Shown: positions 16,940 to 26,427 of the stretch, piece after piece
How the letters are laid out: every line of letters starts with the position of its first letter
Numbering within the stretch: the stretch's first letter is position 1
NCBI RefSeq assembly: GCF_020905335.1
Contig: NZ_JAJJMN010000001.1
Coordinates: 3,782,001 to 3,846,000, forward strand
DNA from: Flavobacterium lipolyticum
Lineage (GTDB): Bacteria > Bacteroidota > Bacteroidia > Flavobacteriales > Flavobacteriaceae
Length of the DNA stretch: 64,000 bases
Direction of reading: 5' to 3'
Position numbers and translations under genes: made by a program
The notes under the pieces: generated by a model
The model's input: the letters and a program-made list of their open reading frames with translations, nothing else
What the model was told of the DNA's origin: nothing
Databases searched by the model: none

Positions 16940-17890
16940 TTAGCTCAGTATGGAAATGATTTGTGAAGCTAATTCTGTACCAATTCTGTCTTGTGCTTCT
17001 CCTGTGGCAGCCCCAATGTGAGGAGTCAATGAGATTTTAGTATGCATTAAAATAGCCATTTCCGGTTTTGGTTCGCTTTCAAAAACGTCTAATCCGGCAA
17101 ATGCAACTTTTTCTGAATCTAAAGCTTTCACTAAGGCTACTTCGTCGATAACACCACCACGAGCGCAGTTTACTATTCCAACACCATCTTTCATAATAGC
17201 CAGTTCTTTTTCGCCAATGATGTAACCGTCCTGAGCAGGAACGTGTAAGGTAATGAAATCAGCTTCTTTGAACAATGATTCTAAAGATTGAGAAACGATA
17301 GTTGTAGTGATCGACTGACCGTCAAAAAACTCCACTTTAACGTCAACAGAAGGAATAAAGCTATCAGCCGCGATTACTCTCATTCCTAAACCTAAAGCCA
17401 TTTTTGCAGTAGCCTGACCAATACGCCCAATACCAACAATACCTAGAGTTTTACCTCTTAGTTCAGTACCATTAGCGTATGCTTTTTTCAAACCGTCAAA
17501 GTTTGAATCCCCTTCAAGAGGCATATTTCTGTTTGAATCATGTAAAAAACGAACACCTGAAAATAAGTGACCAAATACCAATTCGGCAACAGATTCTGAT
17601 GAAGAAGCCGGAGTATTAATGACATGAATTCCTTTGCTTTTTGCGTAATCAACATCGATGTTGTCCATACCAACACCACCGCGACCAATAATTTTCAATC
17701 CCGGGCAGGCATCAATAATGTCTTTACGAACTTTAGTAGCGCTTCGTACTAAAACGACATCTACATTATTTTCGTTTACAAAATTAGCTACTTGTTCCTG
17801 AGCTACTTTTGTTGTAATAACTTCAAAACCACCTTTTTCTAAAGCAAGAATTCCACTTTTTGAAATTCCGTCGTTTGCTAATACTTTCAT
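16940..17890 (-). CDS. serA: D-3-phosphoglycerate dehydrogenase
   Basis: A 316-residue D-2-hydroxyacid dehydrogenase that fits the short form of SerA without an ACT domain. It oxidises 3-phosphoglycerate with NAD+ in the first step of serine synthesis. Visible features are VRSATKV and GRGGVGMDNID in the substrate domain, the Rossmann motif GIVGIGRIGQ, the catalytic Arg in NCARGGVID, Glu in FESEP and the His block LTPHIGAATGEAQ. It lies downstream of serC on the same strand, separated by 227 nt containing a palindromic repeat. This pairing supports the assignment over other hydroxyacid dehydrogenases. Lack of ACT means feedback inhibition by serine through that domain is unlikely. Confidence 0.93.
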   Translation of the reverse strand: MKVLANDGISKSGILALEKGGFEVITTKVAQEQVANFVNENNVDVVLVRSATKVRKDIIDACPGLKIIGRGGVGMDNIDVDYAKSKGIHVINTPASSSESVAELVFGHLFSGVRFLHDSNRNMPLEGDSNFDGLKKAYANGTELRGKTLGIVGIGRIGQATAKMALGLGMRVIAADSFIPSVDVKVEFFDGQSITTTIVSQSLESLFKEADFITLHVPAQDGYIIGEKELAIMKDGVGIVNCARGGVIDEVALVKALDSEKVAFAGLDVFESEPKPEMAILMHTKISLTPHIGAATGEAQDRIGTELASQIISILS

Positions 17891-17980
17891 CTTAGTTTAT
17901 GTGTTTATTTGTTTATTTGTTTAATCGTACAGATTAGAAGATAAACATAATATTATAATTTTTTCTTTTTTGTTTAGGAG

Positions 17981-18058
17981 CTAATCCCGCTATCCGTTAT
18001 GATCTTTTTTGTTTTTAAAGAAAAAACAAAAAAGGATCTCCATTTCTATCGGGGCTAG
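17981..18058. repeat. Imperfect palindromic element between serC and serA
   Basis: Outer arms CTAATCCCG (17981-17989) and CGGGGCTAG (18050-18058) and inner arms GATCTTTTTTG / AAAAAAGGATC form a long imperfect hairpin. Similar elements are, to my knowledge, common in Flavobacterium intergenic DNA. Being inside a likely operon, it may weaken or process the message between serC and serA. Confidence 0.65.
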
Positions 18059-18117
18059 GAATCCTGTGTTCAATTCACATTTTTGGTAAACTGCAAACTA
18101 AAAACTGCGACTGTAAA

Positions 18118-19188
18118 CTAAATTTTAGTTTCCAAAGCTTTCATGACATCTACTAAAACCTGAACGCTTTCGATAGACATCGCATTGTAGATTGAAGCTC
18201 TGTAACCACCCACTGAACGGTGACCTGGTAATCCTGAAATTCCGGCTTCTTTCCATAAAGCGTCAAAAGTAGCAGTGTGATCGGCATTGTTTAATAAGAA
18301 AGTAACGTTCATTTTAGAACGGTCTTCAACTGCTGCTGCTCCTTTAAACAATGGATTTCTGTCAATTTCGGCATAAAGTAATTCTGCTTTTGCATTGTTT
18401 AATTTTTCAACTGCAGCAATTCCTCCTTTTTCTTTAATCCATTGTAAAGTTAGTAACGAAACATACACAGCAAAAACAGGAGGAGTGTTGTACATACTCT
18501 CTGCTTTAATATGTTTAGCGTAATCTAACATACTTGGAATTGTTCTTCCGTTTTTCTCTAGTATTTCTTCTTTAATCACAACCAAAGTGGTTCCGGCAGG
18601 TCCCATGTTTTTTTGAGCGCCGGCGTAGATTAAGTCAAATTTAGAGAAATCCAATTCACGTGAAAAAATATCAGAACTCATGTCGCAAACCACAGGAACA
18701 TTTGTTGCCGGGAATTCTTTCATTTGAGTTCCAAAAATAGTGTTGTTGCTGGTACAGTGAAAGTAATCAGCATCAGTTGGTATTTCGTATCCTTTCGGAA
18801 TATGATTGTAATTAGCTTCTTTTGAAGAACCTACGATAACAGTTTCTCCAAAATATTTTGCTTCTTTTATAGCAGCAGTTGCCCAGGTTCCGGAATCCAG
18901 ATAAGCGGCTTTTCCGTTTTCTTTCATTAAGTTATAAGGGGCCATTAAGAAGGCTGTGCTTGCACCACCTTGTAAAAATAGAGCCTGATACCCTTTTCCC
19001 TGAAGTCCCAATAATTCTAAAGCAAGGGATCGAGCTTCCTCCATAACAGCAACGAAGTCTTTACTTCGGTGCGAAATTTCAAGAATAGATAATCCTGAAT
19101 CATTAAAATCTAAAATGGCTTTTGATGCTTTCTCAAAAACTTCCTGAGGTAAAATACTAGGTCCTGCGCTGTAGTTGTGTTTTTTCAT
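18118..19188 (-). CDS. serC: Phosphoserine aminotransferase
   Basis: A 356-residue PLP-dependent class V aminotransferase matching SerC, which converts 3-phosphohydroxypyruvate and glutamate to phosphoserine. Motifs are HNYSAGPSILP at the N-terminus, EISHRSK, FLQGGAST, CDMSSDIFSRE, the PLP Lys in YAGAQKNMGPAG, and GLPGHRSVGGYRASIYNA at the C-terminus. The length is standard. It is followed by serA on the same strand, so both early serine-pathway enzymes are encoded together. SerC may also serve vitamin B6 synthesis. Confidence 0.96.
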   Translation of the reverse strand: MKKHNYSAGPSILPQEVFEKASKAILDFNDSGLSILEISHRSKDFVAVMEEARSLALELLGLQGKGYQALFLQGGASTAFLMAPYNLMKENGKAAYLDSGTWATAAIKEAKYFGETVIVGSSKEANYNHIPKGYEIPTDADYFHCTSNNTIFGTQMKEFPATNVPVVCDMSSDIFSRELDFSKFDLIYAGAQKNMGPAGTTLVVIKEEILEKNGRTIPSMLDYAKHIKAESMYNTPPVFAVYVSLLTLQWIKEKGGIAAVEKLNNAKAELLYAEIDRNPLFKGAAAVEDRSKMNVTFLLNNADHTATFDALWKEAGISGLPGHRSVGGYRASIYNAMSIESVQVLVDVMKALETKI

Positions 19189-19281
19189 GGTTTTTGTTAA
19201 TAGTCGAAAAATTTAAAGACGCAAATTTCGGCAATAGGAGCTGAAAAAGCGATAAATAATTCGAAATAATTGAACATATTT

Positions 19282-20355
19282 TTAATTTGTTGTTAACAAA
19301 AACGTTATAGTATCTACATTATCTGCATAATCCCACAAACGTGGTTTTTGGGTTTGCCCAAAAGAAATACTGTTTTGAGTTAAATCATTGCTCACTATGC
19401 ACTGAATTTGTTCAGCATCAGCTTCTAAACGAGTTTGTAAGTCTTCGATGTTTTCATAAGATTCATAAAAGACACTCGAAATAGGAGAGGCGTAACTCGG
19501 ATCTTCTTTTAGAGTTAAAAAGCCATTGTCTAAAAGTTTAAAGTTACTCATCAAAAACACAGCTTTATTGTAGTCGTAATTGTTAGCGTATTTTTCGTAA
19601 TGAATAACATCCTGATATTTGAAAATAGCTTGGAAAAATGCATCAAAAGAATATCCTTTCGGAACAAAAAGTTTAGACACATTGCGGCATCCCAGTCCAA
19701 AATATCTGAAAATATCCTCGCCCAAAGCTTCTAGTTCTTCGTGAGTTTCTTTTCCGTTTAAAATTGCAACCGAATTTCTGTTTTTGCGAATGATCGACGG
19801 CTTATCTTTAAAGTAATATTCAAAATAACGTGCCGTATTGTTGCTTCCGGTTGCTATAACGATATCAAAATTTTCGAGTTTACCTTCTACGAAAGTGATC
19901 TTATCTTTTAGATTTTCATCGACAAAAATGAGGTATTTGGCTAAAAAAGGCAATAAATGCTGATCGTTTGAAGAAGTTTTTATTAAGGCCTTATTTCCAG
20001 TGATTAAAACCGATAAAAAGTCATGAAATCCAACTAACGGAATATTTCCGGCAAGGATTAAAGCAACTGTTTTTTCAGTTTTATCTGCTTTTTCGAATGC
20101 TGAACTGTAAGCCGAAAGCCATTTTTCAATGTTTTCTTCCGTTAAAGCTTCTGCCCATGAATGTATTGCAAAATGCACCTGTTCAGGAGTATACCATCCA
20201 TTGTGTGATTGAGAAAGAGCAATCAGTTTTATGAAATCATCAAAAAACAGGTCGTTACCTAAAACCGATTCATTTCGTACGTTTTCTGTTTCAGAGAACT
20301 GACTTAAAAATCGACCTAGTGCTATAAAAGACTGTTTTTTTTCGTTTTGTAACAT
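19282..20355 (-). CDS. LuxC-like acyl-CoA reductase
   Basis: A 357-residue protein of the aldehyde-dehydrogenase-like LuxC family, which reduces activated fatty acyl groups to aldehydes with NADPH. Visible motifs are LILAGNIPLVGFHDFLSVL, TSSNDQHLLPFL, VIATGSNNTARYFEYYF and GLGCRNVSKLFVP with the likely nucleophilic Cys. The start is taken at ATG 20353-20355 (MLQNEKKQSF), dropping an unlikely 27-residue extension. It is divergently transcribed from a ferredoxin gene about 150 nt away; I have seen this pairing in other Flavobacteria. Its physiological substrate is unknown, and there are no other lux genes here. Confidence 0.85.
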   Translation of the reverse strand: MLQNEKKQSFIALGRFLSQFSETENVRNESVLGNDLFFDDFIKLIALSQSHNGWYTPEQVHFAIHSWAEALTEENIEKWLSAYSSAFEKADKTEKTVALILAGNIPLVGFHDFLSVLITGNKALIKTSSNDQHLLPFLAKYLIFVDENLKDKITFVEGKLENFDIVIATGSNNTARYFEYYFKDKPSIIRKNRNSVAILNGKETHEELEALGEDIFRYFGLGCRNVSKLFVPKGYSFDAFFQAIFKYQDVIHYEKYANNYDYNKAVFLMSNFKLLDNGFLTLKEDPSYASPISSVFYESYENIEDLQTRLEADAEQIQCIVSNDLTQNSISFGQTQKPRLWDYADNVDTITFLLTTN

Positions 20356-20507
20356 AAGTAATTTGTTTATGAAAGGTTTTGATTGTAATTTTGCACAAAA
20401 ATAAGGATAAATAAGTCGAAAGTCAAAAGTCATCAAGTCAAAAGCGAGGGATGTCTTTTTTTTGACTTTGCAACTTTAAGACTTTTAACTCTAAGACTAA
20501 TAAAACA

Positions 20508-20858
20508 ATGGCAATAATTATAACTGACGAATGCATAAACTGTGGGGCTTGCGAACCGGAATGCCCAAATACAGCAATTTATGAAGGTGCTGATGATTGG
20601 AGATACAAAGATGGAACCAGTCTTTCCGGAAAAATAATTTTACCTGACGGAACTGAGGTTGATGCAGAAGATGCACAAACACCAATTTCTGATGAGGTGT
20701 ATTATATCGTTCCTGGAAAATGTACCGAGTGTAAAGGTTTTCACGATGAACCTCAATGTGCTGCCGTATGTCCAGTTGATTGTTGTGTGCCAGATGATAA
20801 TCACGTTGAAGACGAAGAAACCTTGTTGAACAGACAAGCGTTTTTACACGGTGAATAA
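20508..20858 (+). CDS. 2[4Fe-4S] ferredoxin
   Basis: A 116-residue soluble electron carrier with two cluster-binding motifs. The first is [13 protein letters not shown] (residues 10-22, CX2CX2CX3CP). The second is [18 protein letters not shown] with the longer CX2CX8CX3C spacing typical of Allochromatium-type ferredoxins. An acidic insert lies between them. It probably supplies low-potential electrons to an oxidoreductase; the divergent LuxC-like reductase is a possible but unproven partner. A strong terminator follows 28 nt after the stop codon, so the gene is monocistronic. Confidence 0.95.
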   Translation: MAIIITDECINCGACEPECPNTAIYEGADDWRYKDGTSLSGKIILPDGTEVDAEDAQTPISDEVYYIVPGKCTECKGFHDEPQCAAVCPVDCCVPDDNHVEDEETLLNRQAFLHGE

Positions 20859-20885
20859 TGAAATAATGATGTATTAGATATAAAC

Positions 20886-20917
20886 AAAAAATCCTGAGTT
20901 AACGCTCAGGATTTTTT
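20886..20917 (+). terminator. Rho-independent terminator of the ferredoxin gene
   Basis: AAAAATCCTGAG and CTCAGGATTTTTT pair around the loop TTAACG and run into a T-rich stretch. The symmetric A/T flanks also allow function from the other strand. Confidence 0.9.
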
Positions 20918-21006
20918 GTTTTTGTTTAGTCAGATAAGAGCTTTTTTTGACTTGTCTGATTGCATAAAGTTCCCAACTGCTTAAACTGTTGGGGTAGTTG
21001 TTTTTA

Positions 21007-21142
21007 AACACATAGAAACATAGGTTTGATATACTCAAATAAGGCGTTTTACTTATTTTAGGCGAACAGAGGCGACTATGCGTAAGAAACGGGCTTCTTT
21101 TTAGATTCTTTTATGGCCTCAGAATCTATGTTTCTATGTGTT
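21007..21142. repeat. Inverted AACACATAGAAACATAG repeat
   Basis: The left arm is 21007-21023 and the right arm 21126-21142; they are exact inverted copies of 17 nt around about 100 nt. With the ferredoxin terminator this accounts for most of the gene-free stretch 20859-21168. It lies just past the 3' end of the TonB receptor gene and may end that transcript. Confidence 0.75.
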
Positions 21143-21168
21143 ACATGTTTTTTTAATGGGTTACTTAC

Positions 21169-23835
21169 TTAAAAATTAAACCCAAGTCTTGCATAGTAGT
21201 ATGCTCCGCTGAATCCCATCTGAACGGCATCCCAGTAACCACCTGCTTCAGTGTTGCCTGTCTCATCTTGTTTCGTTGGGTAAACATTGAATAAGTTGTT
21301 GCTTCCAACGCTTAATTTCAGGTTTTTAGTCAATTGATATCCAACAGTTAAGTCGGTGATTAGTCTTGGATTGTATACATCATTTTCATCAGTATAATCT
21401 ACTAAAACTACTTTGCTGAATCTGGTGAATGCAATACCGGCATCAAATTTATTTTTAGCATAGTTAAGGTTTAAACCAAATTTGTTATCCGGAGCTGATG
21501 ATAGTAGGAATGCTTTTTCACGTTTTCCAAAGAAAGTACCCTCGTCTAAAGTTCCGTTTTTTACATTATCAATTTTCATGTCGTTGATGTTTCCAACCAA
21601 AGTCGCACTAAACAAGGACTCTCCGAATTTTTTCTTCCAGGCCAAAACGATATCCAAACCGTGAGTACTGGTGTCTACACCATTCACGAAAAACTGAGCT
21701 TTATCGACACCAAGGTTTAAGGGTTTAGCATCAAAATATCCGGTAAGAACGATACGGTCTTTTACTTTGATGTAATAGCCATCAACTGTTGCGGTGAAAT
21801 CGCCAAAGGTAGCCGTGAAGCCCAAAGAGGCATTTACCGCTTTTTCTTCGTTTAGTTTCTGAATTCCAAAAGCCTTGGTAACCGGGCTGTTATTTGGAGC
21901 AAGTAGCACTTCGGTAGCTCCTCCTGCATTAAAATTTGTAAAACGCAGGTTGTAATAAATTTGTGCGAGTGAAGGAGCACGGAAGCCTGTGCTTACAGAT
22001 CCTCTGAAGTTAATATGCTGTCCGGCTTTTACTCTTGCAGCTAATTTTCCGTTTAAGGTACTTCCAAAATCACTATAGTTTTCAAAACGAACCGCACCGC
22101 TCAGTAAAAAAGACTCTGTGATGTCAAGCTCAGCATCAGTGTATAAAGATAAGTTCGTACGACTTTTGTCTACCGTATTTGAAGGGCTGTATCCTGGAAA
22201 ACCTTGTGAACCTCCCGGTCTTGAAATGGTTGGAGACGAAGTTGGATCTGTAGGGTCGTAATCCGGATTTGGAATAGTTGGCGCGCTTTGGGTTGTAGGG
22301 TTGGTTATAGGTCTTCCGTTAGTATCATAAGTCGCATAAGAACCTTCTTCTCCTGAGAAAATAGTAAATTTTTCCGTTCTGTACTCTGCTCCAAAAGCAA
22401 GGTTTAAACCGCTTAAGACCGAATCGTAGTTTTTAGAAAAATCAAAATTGGTTGTATTTTGAGTCAGACTGTGCCCTCCTGCATCAAATTCTGTTGGAGA
22501 TTTCCCTTCTAAGGAAGCATTTATAGTTCCTTTGATGTAGTAATGAAAAAGGTTTTTACCGTAAGTATTGCTTAAATCGATGTTCCATCCGCTGGCTGTT
22601 TTAGTTCTAAATCCTGCTGCCAGAGAATTGTCTATAATATTAGAAGTAATTCTGGGAGTGTAGCCACCCGGATAAACAGACTCGACAACTCTTTCTCCTC
22701 CGTTTCTGGTAAATGCATAGGCATCTGTATCTCTGTAATTTCGGCCTCCAAAAGCATAAAACTGCGTTTTCTCAGATACCGGAAGCGATAAATTTCCGAA
22801 TAAGTTAAAACCTTGAATAGAAGCATCTCCAAAACCTTTTCTGAAATCATAAGCAGGTCTTAGGGTTTTGTTTTTGTTGATGTATTCTGTTGTAAAATTG
22901 GCTGAACCTCCTTTGTCACCAATCGCAACACCATAGTTAGCGGCTACTTTTACAGATCCACCGTCAAACGATTGGTTTTTGCCATAAGTATTTCCGTTTC
23001 CGTTTTGGTCCAGTCTGAAGTTTTTGGTATTTGGAGTTCCATCCAGAAAATCACCTTTTGCATTGGTATTAAATGCTCCGTAAGTTACAGATCCCGTTAA
23101 TTCGTCGACATTGTCATTTAGTACAATATTAATAACTCCGGCAATGGCATCCGAACCGTATTGGGCAGCGGCGCCATCTCTAAGGATTTCAATTCTTTTG
23201 ATGGCAGTAGCAGGTATGGCATTTAAATCGGTTCCTGTATTTCCACGTCCGCGGGTACCAAATAAATTGATTAAGGATGACTGATGTCTTCTTTTTCCGT
23301 TAATCAAAACCAAAGTCTGATCCGGTCCCAGACCTCTCAGCGAAGCAGGGTCCACGTGATCGGCACCATCAGATCCGGATTGTTTGTTGGCATTAAACGA
23401 AGGAGCAACATATTGTAACAATTGATTGATCTCTATTTTACCGCTTTGTGTCGTGACATCTTTTACGCTAATAACGTCAATCGGAACGGCCGAATTCACC
23501 ACGGTTCTCTTAGTATTTCTTGATCCTACGATTACGACATCATTCAGGACCTGACCTCCGTTTTCGTCTAAAATAACGTCAGTTTTACTATTTGAAGAGG
23601 ATTTTTCTACATTGGTATAGCCAACGTAGCTAAAAATTAAGATGGCACCTTCTTTTACTTTTATAAGGTAACCTCCTTCAAAATTGGTAGATACGCCGTT
23701 TGTAGTTCCTTTTTCAAGGATATTAACTCCCGGAAGCGGATTACCTGATTTATCTCTCACAACTCCTGATACTTCTTTTTGGGCGAATAGAAATGCTGTG
23801 TTGAACAGTATTATTAATAATGCAATCTTTTTCAT
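21169..23835 (-). CDS. TonB-dependent outer-membrane receptor
   Basis: An outer-membrane transporter of 888 residues from ATG 23833-23835, where a clear signal peptide begins (MKKIALLIILFNTAFLFAQ). An upstream in-frame start would add 21 residues. Domains in order: a carboxypeptidase-D-like beta-sandwich (KEVSGVVRDKSGNPLPGVN, about 20-105), the plug with LRGLGPDQTLVLINGKRRH and EILRDGAAAQYGSDAIAGVINIVL, then a 22-strand barrel with a C-terminal YYARLGFNF. No SusD partner is adjacent, so it is not a standard polysaccharide-utilisation pair; metal-chelate or small-molecule uptake is possible. The convergent 3' end carries an inverted repeat. Confidence 0.92.
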   Translation of the reverse strand: MKKIALLIILFNTAFLFAQKEVSGVVRDKSGNPLPGVNILEKGTTNGVSTNFEGGYLIKVKEGAILIFSYVGYTNVEKSSSNSKTDVILDENGGQVLNDVVIVGSRNTKRTVVNSAVPIDVISVKDVTTQSGKIEINQLLQYVAPSFNANKQSGSDGADHVDPASLRGLGPDQTLVLINGKRRHQSSLINLFGTRGRGNTGTDLNAIPATAIKRIEILRDGAAAQYGSDAIAGVINIVLNDNVDELTGSVTYGAFNTNAKGDFLDGTPNTKNFRLDQNGNGNTYGKNQSFDGGSVKVAANYGVAIGDKGGSANFTTEYINKNKTLRPAYDFRKGFGDASIQGFNLFGNLSLPVSEKTQFYAFGGRNYRDTDAYAFTRNGGERVVESVYPGGYTPRITSNIIDNSLAAGFRTKTASGWNIDLSNTYGKNLFHYYIKGTINASLEGKSPTEFDAGGHSLTQNTTNFDFSKNYDSVLSGLNLAFGAEYRTEKFTIFSGEEGSYATYDTNGRPITNPTTQSAPTIPNPDYDPTDPTSSPTISRPGGSQGFPGYSPSNTVDKSRTNLSLYTDAELDITESFLLSGAVRFENYSDFGSTLNGKLAARVKAGQHINFRGSVSTGFRAPSLAQIYYNLRFTNFNAGGATEVLLAPNNSPVTKAFGIQKLNEEKAVNASLGFTATFGDFTATVDGYYIKVKDRIVLTGYFDAKPLNLGVDKAQFFVNGVDTSTHGLDIVLAWKKKFGESLFSATLVGNINDMKIDNVKNGTLDEGTFFGKREKAFLLSSAPDNKFGLNLNYAKNKFDAGIAFTRFSKVVLVDYTDENDVYNPRLITDLTVGYQLTKNLKLSVGSNNLFNVYPTKQDETGNTEAGGYWDAVQMGFSGAYYYARLGFNF

Positions 23836-24149
23836 GGTTAATTGAGTTTGGTTTATTGGTTTTTGTTCGTTTGTTATAAAAGTAATTATTTTTAACAAAA
23901 AATTAATAAGAAGTTTATTTTTTTTAATGAGGTAACCTTAAAAAACATTAATCGTCATTTTTACTTCAATTGCGAGCTATTAAATCTTATATTTGCAAAA
24001 TTTTAAAGCCAAAAAATACTATTTCGGCACAAGTACAAAAGGAATACGAAAATTATAACCTGTTAAAAACGACTTTGGTATACTGAAAAACCGGTATAAA
24101 AAAGACTCGAAAGAAAAAGGGTTACATAAAAAACAAATAGAATCAACAG
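23836..24149. other. Divergent intergenic region upstream of the TonB receptor and ychF
   Basis: This 314-bp AT-rich stretch holds the promoters of two divergent genes. The only element I can point to is the ychF-proximal TATATTTG described separately. No RNA gene, repeat or further ORF with support is visible. Confidence 0.5.
23970..23995 (+). promoter_or_regulatory. Candidate promoter for ychF
   Basis: TTG at 23970-23972 and TATATTTG at 23988-23995, 15 nt apart, resemble the Bacteroidota -33/-7 pair, although the gap is a little short. It would give a leader of about 150 nt. Confidence 0.4.
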
Positions 24150-25244
24150 ATGAAAGCAGGAATTGTAGGATTACCAAATGTTGGAAAATCAACATTATTT
24201 AATTGTTTGTCTAATGCAAAAGCGCAGAGTGCCAACTTTCCGTTTTGTACAATCGAACCCAATATTGGAGTTGTAAACGTTCCGGATCCAAGAATTAACA
24301 AACTGGAAGAATTAGTTAAACCAGAGCGTGTACAAATGGCAACTGTGGATATCGTTGATATCGCAGGTTTGGTAAAAGGTGCTAGTAAAGGAGAAGGTCT
24401 TGGAAACCAGTTTTTAGGAAACATTAGAGAGTGTAATGCTATTATTCACGTTTTACGCTGTTTTGATAACGATAACATCGTTCACGTTGATGGTAATGTA
24501 AACCCAATTCGTGATAAAGAAACGATTGATATTGAACTTCAGTTGAAAGATTTGGAAACAATCGAGAAACGTTTGGAGAAAGTAAAACGCGCCGCTAAAA
24601 CCGGAAACAAAGAAGCTCAGACGGAAGAAGCTTTGTTAAACCGTATCAGAGAAGCGTTATTGCAGGCAAAATCTGCCAGAACTATTATTCCTCAAAGCAA
24701 CGACGAAGAAGTTTTGATGGAAGGTTTTCAATTGATTACGGCTAAGCCGGTATTATACGTTTGTAATGTTGACGAAAGTTCAGCTGTAAACGGAAATAAA
24801 TATGTAGATCAGGTTCGTGAATTGGTAAAAGACGAAGAAGCTGAAGTTATCATTCTTTCAGTAGGAGCAGAAGCGGATATTACAGAATTAGAAAGCTACG
24901 AAGAGCGTCAGGTTTTCCTTGAAGATATGGGATTGACTGAGCCGGGAGCTTCTGTACTAATTCGTGCAGCATACAAATTATTAAAACAACAAACTTATTT
25001 TACAGCAGGTGTAAAAGAAGTTCGTGCCTGGACCATCAATATTGGAGCTACAGCACCACAAGCTGCCGGAGTTATTCATACTGATTTTGAAAAAGGATTC
25101 ATTCGTGCCGAGGTAATTTCATACGAAGATTACGTTCAGTACGGTTCTGAAGCAAAAGCAAAAGAAGCAGGTAAGTTCAAAGTTGAAGGAAAAGAATATA
25201 TCGTAAAAGATGGTGATGTAATGCATTTCCGTTTCAACGTTTAA
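24150..25244 (+). CDS. ychF: YchF/Obg-family P-loop ATPase
   Basis: A 364-residue universally conserved P-loop protein that prefers ATP over GTP and associates with ribosomes; it has been linked to oxidative stress control. The G1 motif is GLPNVGKST (residues 6-14) and G3 is DIAGLVKGASKGEGLG. The usual NKxD base-recognition motif is replaced by NVDE (in YVCNVDES), the YchF hallmark for ATP. A coiled-coil insert (about 125-165) and a C-terminal TGS domain (AWTINIGATAPQAAGVIHTDFEKGFIRAEVI) complete it. The length is standard. It is a single gene followed by a strong terminator. Confidence 0.97.
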   Translation: MKAGIVGLPNVGKSTLFNCLSNAKAQSANFPFCTIEPNIGVVNVPDPRINKLEELVKPERVQMATVDIVDIAGLVKGASKGEGLGNQFLGNIRECNAIIHVLRCFDNDNIVHVDGNVNPIRDKETIDIELQLKDLETIEKRLEKVKRAAKTGNKEAQTEEALLNRIREALLQAKSARTIIPQSNDEEVLMEGFQLITAKPVLYVCNVDESSAVNGNKYVDQVRELVKDEEAEVIILSVGAEADITELESYEERQVFLEDMGLTEPGASVLIRAAYKLLKQQTYFTAGVKEVRAWTINIGATAPQAAGVIHTDFEKGFIRAEVISYEDYVQYGSEAKAKEAGKFKVEGKEYIVKDGDVMHFRFNV

Positions 25245-25287
25245 TCTTTTTTAGAGAAGATAGAATAGAGAACAAAGAAGATAGACT

Positions 25288-25319
25288 AAAACTGCTGGAG
25301 CAATTCAGCAGTTTTTTTT
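25288..25319 (+). terminator. Rho-independent terminator of ychF
   Basis: AAAACTGCTG (25288-25297) pairs with CAGCAGTTTT (25306-25315), loop GAGCAATT, followed by a T run. Confidence 0.9.
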
Positions 25320-25385
25320 ATGCACAAAAGTTATTGTTAGTTGTATTTTGAGGTTGAAGAAAGCCATTGTCAGATTGTACGAAGT

Positions 25386-25487
25386 CGAAGCTTCGCATCG
25401 TTTTTTATTTCGAGTCTCGTTCCTCGAAATAAAAAAAAATGAACTTAAAAATCCGTTTAAATCCGCGCTTTCGCGTGCGCGAATCTG
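25386..25487. repeat. Hairpin and ATCCGTTTAAATCCGCG repeat fragment
   Basis: In the gene-free stretch 25245-25585, a hairpin with 14-nt arms TTTTTTATTTCGAG / CTCGAAATAAAAAA spans 25401-25436. It is preceded by the palindrome CGAAGCTTCG at 25386-25395. A block rich in ATCCG and CGCG (25451-25487) follows and resembles one at 54151-54210. No gene is supported here. Confidence 0.65.
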
Positions 25488-25585
25488 TATAGTCGGTTTG
25501 TAATTTGTAAGAAGCAAAAAAAATTGGCTCAAAAATTGGTTACAGAAAAATCAACCAATTATCAATCTAAAAATAACCAATCAAA

Positions 25586-26263
25586 ATGCTAAAAAAATCT
25601 TTCAAATTTCTGGGCTGGACACTTTTCGGAATCTTTGCTTTTCTTGCTTTATATGTGACAGCTGTATTATTGATCTCCAGAATTACAGTTAACTCCACTA
25701 TGGACAAAATTGACGAACAAAACGCAATCCCGATTTATATTCTTTCCAACGGAGTGCACACCGATATAGTGGTTCCGATCGTTAGTGAAGTCAAAGATTG
25801 GAGAAAGGAAATTCAGTTTGATCAGACAGAATCCAACGATACATTGGCAAAATTTGTAGCTTTTGGCTGGGGTGATAAAGGTTTTTATCTCGATACACCT
25901 GAATGGTCAGATTTAAAAGCCAGTACGGCTTTAAAAGCTATTTTTGGTGTAAGTTCGTCAGCCATGCATACCACATTTTTTAAGCAATTACGCGAAGGAG
26001 AAGATTGCAAACGTATTCTGGTTTCTAAAGAAAACTATCAAAAATTAGTAAACTATATTTCAGAGAGTTTTAATAATCCGGAGAATCCTGAATGGATTGA
26101 AGGCCATAGTTACGGGAAAAAGGATGCTTTTTATGAGGCTAAAGGAAGTTATAGTCTGTTTTATACGTGTAACACCTGGGCAAACTGCGCGTTAAAAGCG
26201 GCGAATCAAAAAGCGAGTTTATGGACGGTTTATGATAAAGGAATCTTTTGTCATTATAAGTAA
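25586..26263 (+). CDS. TIGR02117/DUF2459 family membrane-anchored protein
   Basis: A 225-residue protein with one N-terminal membrane helix (about 8-32, FLGWTLFGIFAFLALYVTAVLLIS) and a periplasmic domain matching TIGR02117/DUF2459: IYILSNGVHTDIVVPI, FGWGDKGFYLDTPEW, SAMHTTFF and a C-terminal CNTWANCALKAA. The conserved Cys, His and Asn pattern resembles papain-like/NlpC hydrolase folds, but no activity is known. The length is typical. It stands alone between the ychF terminator region and the FMN reductase gene. Confidence 0.88.
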   Translation: MLKKSFKFLGWTLFGIFAFLALYVTAVLLISRITVNSTMDKIDEQNAIPIYILSNGVHTDIVVPIVSEVKDWRKEIQFDQTESNDTLAKFVAFGWGDKGFYLDTPEWSDLKASTALKAIFGVSSSAMHTTFFKQLREGEDCKRILVSKENYQKLVNYISESFNNPENPEWIEGHSYGKKDAFYEAKGSYSLFYTCNTWANCALKAANQKASLWTVYDKGIFCHYK

Positions 26264-26427
26264 AAATTAAAGATGTATTTTAAGAAATAATCTTTTGACA
26301 AAAGGATTGATAAAATAAAAAGGTACTTTTATGTTTTGGGATAAAGCTTGTTTAGTCCTGAAGAGATAATAATGATTATATAAAAGCTATTTGAAAAAGC
26401 TGTTTTTGAAATTAAACCATAACAAAT

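Noticed and set aside
25245..25585. Riboswitch or small RNA before the TIGR02117 gene
   Set aside because: The hairpins look like a terminator and repeat fragments; no known aptamer pattern can be recognised.
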